Made by a program: the position numbers and the translations under genes
NCBI GenBank assembly: GCA_963681505.1
Contig: OY811971.1
Location: 855,501 to 919,500, forward strand
Reading direction: 5' to 3'
Length of the DNA stretch: 64,000 bases
Origin: Eunapius fragilis
Taxonomy: Eukaryota > Porifera > Demospongiae > Spongillida > Spongillidae
The notes under the pieces: generated by a model
Seen by the model: only the letters and a program-made list of their open reading frames with translations
Databases searched by the model: none
Told to the model about the DNA's origin: nothing
In this document: positions 55,856-64,000 of the stretch, in pieces
Layout: every line of letters begins with the position of its first letter
How positions within the stretch are numbered: the stretch's first letter is position 1

Positions 55856-57171
55856 ACTGGCTGTACAGTTCTGTTAATGATTTTAGTTTAAGTGAGATGG
55901 GACGTAAGGTTGTTGAGGTTTTCGACAACACGTCAAGTTGTATGATTGAAAAGCTAACATCTGATGATATAGCAGCTTTCCTGTCTTACACTATTAGATC
56001 ATTAGATCAGAAGTTATCTACTGCTCTGGACACCGAGCATGAAGATGGTGCATGCTCATGCAGGCAACTCCATCCACTTCAAATGTTTCTCTCGGGTGTG
56101 GGCGGTACTGGTAAATCATTCTTAATACATACCATCCGAGCTCAAATTGCTGACATATGGAAAGACACTCCAGATACTGCAATGACATGTGCTATTGCGG
56201 CACCAACAGGTTTAGCTGCATTCAACATCAATGGTGTTACAGTACACAGGCTATTTCAGCTGCCTGTTGAACATGAATCCAAAACATCCACTTACTGGCC
56301 CTTGCCAAAAGACTCTGTTAAAATAATGCGTGCTGGTTTTAAACACGTGAAGTTTATTTATATATCATTGATTATCATAGATGAGGTATCAATGCTCTCG
56401 AGCCTCAATTTAGCATACATACACTTAAGGTTAGAAGAGTTGTTCGGTGGTGACCAGTGGTTTGGTGGGGCTAATGTTCTCTTTGTGGGTGATATACTAC
56501 AGTTGCCTCCTGTCAATGGGTCACATGTGTTCCAGAATGTGTGCAATAAGGTCATAGCTGCACGCCTTGGCTGTTTGGCCTCTGTAAACATATGGCGTGA
56601 AACTGTGTCTTATGATGAATTTACTATTAATGAACGTCAGAAAAAAGATTCTGAGTTTGCTAACCTGCTTAATGATGTTAGGGTGAATTGTTTATCTGAG
56701 AAAACCATTGCATGCCTACAAAGAACTGTTATAAATTGCAAACCATTTGAAAAGTTTGTGGAACTTCAGGCATCTGGGCAGCAGTTTCCAGTGTGTCTGC
56801 TTGCCACACGAAAAGCATGTGACCAGTTCAACAGTACAATGCTAGATCGGGCTGGGTCGCAGGTAGTAAAAATTGCTTGCATTGATGAATACGATGAAAC
56901 TGCTGGAGTGAAATGGACAACGAAAGCCTCTGCTGCACTAGAAAAGTTAAACCATGACTGTAATAATACTGCTGGATTAGAAGCAGAGTTGACCATAGCA
57001 GTGGGGGCTCGAGTTATGTTACGCAGAAATATTGACACTGGTCGTGGATTGGTGAATGGGGCGCTTGGTTGTGTAAGCGCTATCAGTAAGGACTCAATTG
57101 AGGTGCTATTTGATCATTCCCCAACCTCACGTGTTAAAATACAGCGTGTTAAAAGTAAATTCAGGTCATGA
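55856..57171 (+). pseudogene. Helitron Pif1-type helicase, N-terminal part
   Basis: First ATG at 55897. It begins with the end of the DUF6570-to-Rep linker (DDIAAFLSYTIRSLD) and jumps directly to helicase. Motifs: Walker A GVGGTGKS, AAPTGLAAFNINGVTVHRLF, Walker B IIIDEVSML and GDILQLPPV. Between residues of about 50 and 60 several hundred residues expected in full-length proteins are absent, including the Rep nuclease. Stops at TGA 57169-57171 by a one-base shift. Confidence 0.8.
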
Positions 57172-57830
57172 AGCGGTTTTATGTGCTGAGAAAACAGTTC
57201 CCCTTGATCCTAGCATATGCCATAACCATACATAAGTCACAGGGCATCTCTCTTGATTGTGCCATAGTAGATCTGTCACAAGATGTGTTCGCAACAGGAA
57301 TGGCATATGTAGCTCTCTCAAGGGTGAGATCTTTATCAGGCTTGTACCTTTGTAACTTTGACCCTAAATCTATCAAGGTCAGCAAAGAGTGCATTGATGA
57401 ATTAAATAGACTAAGAAAAACATTTAAACCTGACCTTCCCTGCATTGAGCATTCTGTTAAAAACATATGTAGAAAAAAACTGACTGTAGCTACTGAATTA
57501 GATGACTTGGTTCAGCCCACAAATGTAACCAAGCAACATCATTTACCTGTGATCCATGGTGATAAGATCAAAGGTACTATCATACCTCTAGAGCACGACA
57601 CTAAGAAAAAGGGTCATGGTGTAATTACTCTGAAGCCTAACATTATGCACGAGTCTTCCAGTGATGTAATAGTTGTACCACAAGAACCTCTTACAACATG
57701 GCCTAACTTAAGGTATCATCAGACAAATGAAACATGGCAGCGGGATAAATGCAGGCTTTTGGGATTAGTATTTGAATGTGCAACACAATTGCAACAAGGT
57801 GGCCCCTACTGTTGTATTAAATCGCCCTAA
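57168..57830 (+). pseudogene. Helitron Pif1-type helicase, C-terminal part
   Basis: Continues the helicase in a shifted frame: [20 protein letters not shown] and [18 protein letters not shown] are the last conserved helicase motifs. It overlaps the previous frame by ATGA, which here marks a frameshift and not coupled translation. The tail leads to [11 protein letters not shown] and breaks at a CCCC run near 57815. Confidence 0.8.
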
Positions 57831-58257
57831 CCTGGAAACTATAGTTTCAATAAGAGGTGATGGAAATTGTTTGTTCAGGTGTTTTTCATACATTCTGACA
57901 GGGTCACAAAACCATCACTTAAGGGTACGTAAAGCTATAGTTGCTCACATGCGGTCTGTCAGTGCATTATTAGTGGGATCCCCCTTCACAGGTATAACAG
58001 CTGATATTGAAACTTACATTAGTACGACCCGAATGTGGTACTCTGGGACATGGGGAAGCACAGCAGAAATGTTACCACTTGCTCACTTAGTGCAATGTAA
58101 CATATATTCCTATAATCCCACTGCCAATATATGGGATACAGTGTTCCCAAAAACCATAGATGACAGCATGATAGATGATGTTGGGCAGCGGTCCATGTAT
58201 CTATTTTGGAGGAATAATAATCATTTTGATGTTGTCACATCTCAACTAGAAAGGTGA
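57772..58257 (+). pseudogene. Helitron OTU-type cysteine protease domain
   Basis: Frame after the CCCC break. It carries RGDGNCLFRCFSYI with the OTU Asp-Gly-Asn-Cys catalytic start and NNNHFDVVTS with the C-terminal catalytic His. Length (about 145 residues) fits an OTU domain. OTU domains occur in a subset of Helitron proteins. The domain itself is unbroken, but it is fused out of frame to the helicase. Confidence 0.85.
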
Positions 58258-58260
58258 CGG

Positions 58261-59118
58261 GTTGGTTGGTGTAGTTGAAAACAATATATCATGCTACTAC
58301 ACTACAATGTGAACAATGATTGTCACTGGTGCAGAGGTATACACACTGCCGACTTGTCTTTCTGGTCACTATGTATGTGCTGAATAAGATATGATGTCTT
58401 ATATCAAAGTGCAATGTGATGTCAAAGCACACCAAGGCTACAATACAGCCCATGATATGTGTATTCGTGTGTGCTATATTCTGTGTATGTGCACTATTTG
58501 GCATTCAAGACTCATTTTGTACAAGTTAGACGATTCAGGCAACTGTGAGGCATTGTGTGTGTAGCATAGCACCAAGTGAAGTGAATTGTTCTTAGTGTAC
58601 TAATGTAATGACCAGTGTACTCGTGAGGTAACTTTAATGAGCACAAAGCATGTATTGTTGATGTATCTGGTTGAGTGGCCAAAAGTAGGCAACAATGAGT
58701 GAGTGTAGGGACTCATGACACCCCCGCCTTGTGCGGATAATACATGTATTTCTGATCAAACAGATTTACATGGGGGACCTATTCCCTTGGCTATATAACA
58801 GCAGACATGTCAGAATTGTTATTGCCTGTCCCAATTGGATTTGACATACTAACTCCATTATGCACTGTTATAATATAGGGGATTACCAGCTACACCACAT
58901 GTCACTGAGGAGTGCCTGCCTCAGCTTGCTACAGGTGTTAAATCAACACCTGATGCTGTTGACAATGTTTCACCTCCTCACTATAGCATGCTATAGCTAG
59001 ATTCTCTGACAACTTCCTGCCATGCTGGCTAGACAAATGTATTTAAAGGAAGGTTATGTATGAAAGGGTATTGTATATCCTATATAGTTAACGTGTCCAT
59101 TTGCTTTAATTGGGCGTG
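58261..59118. other. No gene recognised
   Basis: Probable 3' flank of the Helitron-type element. No CTRR-plus-hairpin end could be identified with confidence. Confidence 0.4.
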
Positions 59119-59120
59119 TA

Positions 59121-59368
59121 CAGTAGCGGCTCGCACATAGTTACAATTTCCATATCCCACATTTGGAAAGTATGCCATTAGAAGATGCTTTAATGTTTTA
59201 TATCAGCTAACATACCCAGGTATAGCTGATATAAAACACCTTCTAATGTTCCATTGCCCCGTGAATTTTATTAGCAGCGATTGATAGAACACAAAACCTA
59301 GCCTAATAGCACTATGAATGGGGCATACTTTCCAAATGCAAATTGTAGCTATGTGCGAGCCGCTACTG
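59121..59368. mobile_element. Mariner-type MITE, TA target duplication
   Basis: 248 bp with inverted ends CAGTAGCGGCTCGCACATAG over about 55 bases (including GGAAAGTATGCC), flanked by TA on both sides. The interior holds a second hairpin (GCTGATATAAAAC). No coding frame. Confidence 0.85.
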
Positions 59369-59812
59369 TATGCTTAAACCTTAAAATCATGTAAATAACT
59401 GTTATGTGAAACTTAATGTATGCAAGTGCACTAGTTGGAAAAATGAGTATCAAGCCTATATATCTTATCGTGTATGTGGGGCATACCAAACGCACTAGCT
59501 ATTACAGATACAAATCTTGGTATAGGTTTAGTACCCGACCTTACACAGGTACCCACCCACCCACCCACCATGTGAGAGCTTATCGTTGCAATGCAACCAT
59601 AGTTAGTTAACACCTCCATAACCTCAGGTTTGGTAAGTCTTGGTTCGACCAATAAAATTATTTTTACTTTCCCGCCATTCAGGTATAGCAGTATATTTAA
59701 AGGACGACTAAGATCCTCTCCGAATCATTGCTCTGTTGTAATACTCACCAGGAAGACCATTATATTGGCTTGTGAATACGGCGTGATGTAATTTTCTTTT
59801 TATTACAGATAT

Positions 59813-60254
59813 GGACCTCCAGGATCTGATGGGGAATATGTACGACAGCAGCGGCGAGGAAGATGAACCCATGGCTCCTGAACCGGAGCCATTATCGCAA
59901 CTCGCCGCTGCTGCTCTACTCTCTCCTCCAATCGCCGCAGGCGTCCCTCTTCCTCCATTCGCCGCAGGTCGCCCTCCACCTCCAATCGGCGCAGGTGTCC
60001 CTCCTCCACCTCCAATCGGCGCAGCTGTCCCTCCTCCACCTCCAATCGCCGCAGGCGTCCCTCCTCCTCCATTCGCCGCAGGTCGCCCTCCAGCTCCAAT
60101 CGCCGCAGGTGTCCCTCCACCTCCAATCGGCGCAGGTGTCCCTCCACCTCCAATCGCCGCAGGTCGCTATCACCCCTACGGGAGGGGGCGGGGAAGGCGA
60201 GGCGGGCGAGGCGGGTTATTGTTTAATCATTGTTCATGTTACTTTTATTATTGA
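59813..60254 (+). CDS. Hypothetical proline-rich protein
   Basis: From the ATG at 59813 the frame runs for about 147 codons: an acidic start (MGNMYDSSGEEDEPM), then about a dozen repeats of IAAGVPPPP/FAAGRPPPP type coded by 27-30-base units, then an Arg/Gly tail (RGRGRRGGRGG). An acceptor-like TTTTTATTACAG lies two bases before the ATG and a TATTTAAAG box about 125 bases upstream, so a spliced 5' leader is possible. No family recognised. It could be chance coding over a minisatellite; the acidic-Pro-RGG layout favours a real, RNA-binding-like product only weakly. Confidence 0.35.
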
Positions 60255-60434
60255 TTTTTAATTAGAACGCATGTCTCGTTCGCAGAGAAACTACGTATAT
60301 TTATCGCACGCGCGCGTTATTAACTTATAGAGAACTATAGTCTCATCCCCCTGACGACACGTTTTGTAAATGCATATATAAGTGTTAAAATCTACTCAGA
60401 ATCTCAGTGCATGATAGGAAAAAAAAGCAAGGAA

Positions 60435-60726
60435 ACAAGTAAATAAAAAAATTTCTCTTTGAGAAATGGAGTGGGATGTAGGATTGGCATTGGTGGTGTA
60501 AAAAGCAAGGAAACAAGACCAGTTATGGTTTGGTACCAGAATACAACAAGACGGTCCTACATTTAGCAAGTTGAAATTCATGGTTCTTGGCTAAATGAAT
60601 GTAGGACCGTCTTGTTGTATTCTGGTACCAAACCATAACTGGTCTTGTTTCCTTGCTTTTTACACCACCAATGCCAATCCTACATCCCACTCTATTTCTC
60701 AAAGGGAAATTTTTTTATTTACTTGT
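60435..60726. mobile_element. Foldback element FB, copy 5
   Basis: Starts ACAAGTAAAT, ends ATTTACTTGT. Outer arm GATGTAGGATTGGCATTGGT, middle stem CCAGTTATGGTTTGGTACCA, loop-proximal CCTACATTTAGCA. The stem is nearly perfect, and the middle stem differs completely from copies 1-4. Confidence 0.85.
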
Positions 60727-60919
60727 ATCAATATAATCCACGGCTGTTTGCGGCTGGACATTTAGTTTGATAATTAGAACCAACGTTACGGTAATCATGG
60801 CGGTTAGCCTCATTATGGACACCATATGTTCAACGATGTGCCTTGCAAGTTGCTCACATCTGGTGTTATTATAAACATATGCAGTAGTACCAGCAATCAT
60901 CTGGCTTCAAGACACAACA

Positions 60920-61028
60920 CATTGGCGGATCCAGGCGTATTTTAGGCTCATTAAAACCGGGCAATTACGGGCACGGGCCCATAATTGCCCGGGTTTAATG
61001 AACCTAAAATATGCTTGATCCGCCACTG
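60920..61028. mobile_element. Short foldback MITE (GGCGGATCC ends)
   Basis: About 109 bases folding on themselves: TTGGCGGATCCAGGCGTATT at the left pairs with the complement ending GATCCGCCACTG at the right. Ends resemble those of the 5-bp-duplication family, but no target duplication is evident. Confidence 0.75.
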
Positions 61029-61029
61029 A

Positions 61030-63466
61030 CTCACCTCGAATGATATATTACGCTTTCCAATTAATACACGCGCCACGCTTTCATAGGCATATGAGGTACG
61101 GCACGATCGAACAGGTATGAAAGATGCGCGAATTACACGTAGCTGCCAATTTTCCCACATATAAGTTTGACATACAGGCAATGTGAAAGCTTCAAATAGT
61201 TGGTTTATGTCGTCCACTAAGCACGGCCGGCTGTTTTCTATGAATAATCATGACTCGTAGAATGGAGTACCACTGCCAACACGTTCAGCTGCATTGCAGT
61301 CTTTGCAGAGTGCATGTCTTATAAGAGAGCAAGCAAAAAGGAACCGTATGCAAGTATTCAGGCCTTGCATGGTGTGGCATTTCACTCTGAGGATGCAGCC
61401 ATGTATCCCCAAAGCCCAGCTAATAGTGTAGCTCCTGCAAGCAATGACTTCAAATGCTAGTATCAAATAGTTGATAATACCTGAAACATAAGAGTAAGAT
61501 GTTAATGCATAATGACCAGTAAATATGATGCTATGCTCATACACTGGTTTCGTAACACTTCATGCCCTCAATTGAAGAAAGCTTGTGGAAAGGAGTGGTT
61601 CACCAGGCCAGCTAATTAATTAAGGGCGTGCTATTAAGCCTTAAAAGAACAATTCACACCACCACCATTTAATGCTCTTGTCAATCTGCACGATGCACTC
61701 ACATACATCGTGCAGGTGACAAACTTTCATGTCAATTCTACAGTATTTTTGTGTCCTCTCTTTGCTTATGTATAGGCAGCCTCTGGAGCTGCATCAACCA
61801 AACGTATTTGCAGTTGTATTTTATATCCCTATTGTTATGACATAGCACTATTACCCCCTAGATACCTGTATAAAACATTGTAGCAGAGTGAATGTTCCAG
61901 GGACATCAGGGCTTGAAGTCAAAAATCAGCTATAGCTGGATGTTCTGATATGTATATGGCATCTGAGACCCTAGATTTTTTATATTGACAATGGCACAAA
62001 CCTAGTCAAAGAATAGCTTGACTCTTCATTACATGCATGTCTGTTATGGAATATCCACAAGCCTTAGCAACCACATCAGTCGGAATGACAACACTGTAAT
62101 GATGGTCTCCAGAGTGAACCTTGTGCATAACTTAGGGACTAACTACCTGAGAATTAAAATCTATTAAGTGCTGGATCAGCAAACAAAATAGAAAGCTTTC
62201 ATTGGTGGAGTCAGGGATTACAGTGAGTGCAGAACAAGAATCACAGCTGGCCTAGCAATCATTTGTATGGCATTAGCTGCACAACACCCATAAAAGCAAC
62301 TACAAAAAAATATGAAACAACTTTGCTTATACATACATGCATGTAAATGGTGCATTAGGCTTCTACTGCAAACTATATCTCCAGGAAGAGGTCGGAGGCA
62401 AGAAACCTCAAAGGGGCCGGGTTGAGATAGCTCTCCATTTTTACTGCCATTCTTCTGGCAGAAAGAAGATACAAGAAGACACCTATATGTGTTCCACATT
62501 GATGGAAAAGCTTGGGTGCATGGATAGCTTAAATAAGATGATATTTATAAATCAACTCGCTATACTTAGTTAGGCTCACCCTGCATGACATCTAAATCCC
62601 CAGTGATGAAGTATGGTATGGATCAAGCTTGGACCTCTGCAAGGATGGAGAGGCACAATAATGTTAACTATACATTACAGGTGCAAGGTTTCTACTTGAT
62701 CTTTATCAGGTGAATCAGGCACTATGTACCCCACAGCATTGGAATATCAAAACACCATGCATTTCCATTTCCATCACTATATAGTTGTCAACGACCTACC
62801 AGGTTTCACACCTGACACCTTGAAACGTTTATGCACTCACTTTAAAAGTTAGTTATCGATTAATACATCTGATTCAGTCTTGCTGCCTAAACAACATCAG
62901 CTGAACATTGAATGCCTGTATAAATGCTGCATGACTTTTTAACCTTTAGCTCTTAATGCCATTCACCTAGTTAACATCACCTTCATTACATGCACTAGGC
63001 TTGTATAAACGTGGCAGGATTCAGTCAGTCTCCTTCCTGCTTGCAGAATAAGGAATCAAATCCACGTAGCATCCATGCATAATTGCATGCACAGAATAAT
63101 ATATACCGACATATAAGAGATGCAGTTGCAGAACTACAATGCGCGCAGTGTGTGATGGAGCACCTTATCAACATCGTGTCAAAAGATGTGGCAGCAATAC
63201 CACAATCAACGAAGATTGAACTTTCAGGACTATACCTATCGTTGTGCTTGACACGGCGTTAAAACTCTTGTAAAATCAGCGATATTTGACGATCTGTAGC
63301 GCCATCATTTCAGCCGGCCGCACTTAGTCTATACGCTATCTAGGTAGTCTTAACCTTCCGCTACCTAATCACGCTTAGCTTTTTCCTAGGAAAATCGGCA
63401 GTGGTCCACTGTTCACTTCTTTGTGGAGTATATCCAACTGAGGTACTCGGCTTGCGAGCGCTAGTG
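61030..63466. other. No gene recognised
   Basis: Mixed-composition sequence without recognised exon, RNA gene or complete mobile element. Confidence 0.4.
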
Positions 63467-63541
63467 GGTAGTCTCATACCCAGACCCATGTTTTCACAGC
63501 TGCGGGTGGATTACATCACCGCTACGTGAAAAGTAGGTCTG
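63467..63541. repeat. Single arm of the TAGTCTCG foldback
   Basis: TAGTCTCATACCCAGACCC followed by GGTGGATTACATCACCGCTA matches one arm of 22244-22380, then jumps to a reversed AGGTCTGG. A deletion derivative of the foldback with its second arm largely lost. Confidence 0.7.
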
Positions 63542-64000
63542 GTAAAGTCCTGTACTCTGTTCTGTCCAGCAATTATATAACATGTCGTAAGACGCAGCAT
63601 GAATGTCATTATACGCACGTAAACTACTTAACCGTTCAATACGTTATACGTCATGTTGTTTGGATCCGAAAATGGCGTCTTCTGGGTCGACTAGTTTCAT
63701 TGTTAATATTGACCCCCGATGAGCGTTCTTCATGTAACCAGCTGGCTTAGAACACTCACCGAGTAAAGCGCTACAGCTTTTGATATAACAGGCACGTAGC
63801 AAACATCAATTACCATCGAGCGTGCCATTCGAAGATTAGACGGTCATCAAACCACGAAATTGTGTTCCTGTACTGTAGTGGTGTTAGTAAGCTTAGTAGG
63901 GGCTTTGTAAGGTGTTCTAAACCACAGCTAGTACAAACAGCGTCCAATATTAGGCATGAAAAAAATCAATCATCGCACCCATTCTGCTTCTTGTATAACT

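Larger units (their letters stand above)
53500..58260 (+). mobile_element. Helitron-type element, degenerate
   Basis: Contains, in order, a charged-repeat region, a DUF6570 region, a Pif1 helicase and an OTU protease domain, the order found in metazoan Helitron Rep-helicase polyproteins. The Helitron_like_N/Rep (HUH nuclease) part that normally lies between DUF6570 and Pif1 is missing. Terminal TC and CTRR with a hairpin could not be placed, so the borders are those of the coding remnants. Confidence 0.8.

Noticed and set aside
57168..57171. ATGA overlap suggesting translational coupling
   Set aside because: The two frames are halves of one helicase; the overlap is a frameshift.

Overview
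The window is nuclear DNA of an animal. It carries intron-containing genes with GT-AG splice sites, including a ciliary gene (NPHP4), a ZNFX1 helicase/zinc-finger gene and a MANBAL-family gene. The rest is dense with DNA transposons, foldback elements, minisatellites, CA/GT tracts and very long G or C runs. A DUF6570-Pif1-OTU Helitron-type element, short introns and this repeat load would fit a sponge or another early-branching marine invertebrate. That placement is inference; nothing here fixes the species.

Layout: 1-22.3 kb is almost gene-free. It holds direct repeats (1.3 and 2.25 kb) and a 2 kb tandem duplication (3.0-5.07 and 5.44-7.49 kb) carrying exon-like pieces of a probable TMEM131-family gene. 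A 3.2 kb inverted duplication follows (8.78-11.93 versus 14.33-17.72 kb), each arm with its own transposon insertion. Then come a broken mTOR kinase exon (18.2 kb) and a TA-target transposon (19.8-21.8 kb) enclosing a decayed retroelement fragment.

From 22.9 to 42.2 kb three genes lie in a row on the minus strand. MANBAL (22.9-23.1 kb) starts only 120 bp after the NPHP4 stop codon. NPHP4 (23.26-35.85 kb) can be assembled into 33 phase-consistent exons encoding about 1308 residues. ZNFX1 (36.57-42.18 kb) is one uninterrupted 1867-codon frame with a long Asp-rich insert. Nearly all NPHP4 introns are filled with minisatellites, and four arrays begin at a 5' splice site.

From 42.2 to 51.1 kb a second inverted duplication (about 42.5-45.35 versus 50.28-51.07 kb) is interrupted in its left arm by a 1.84 kb hAT-like element and a 219 bp TA-target MITE. 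Its spacer holds a long-TIR element with a RecQ-like helicase scrap and a ZAD-like zinc-finger frame. From 51.5 to 53.5 kb lies a satellite of about 30 palindromes. It abuts the Helitron-type element (53.5-58.26 kb), which keeps DUF6570, Pif1 and OTU parts but lacks the Rep/HUH region and has three frame breaks. The last 6 kb holds a mariner-type MITE, a proline-rich small frame, foldback elements and unassigned sequence.

The host genes have unrelated roles (cilium transition zone, RNA surveillance, small membrane protein) and nothing suggests a joint pathway. The most unusual features are the splice-donor-derived minisatellites in NPHP4, the foldback family whose middle stems differ between copies yet stay self-complementary, and the palindromic satellite next to the Helitron.
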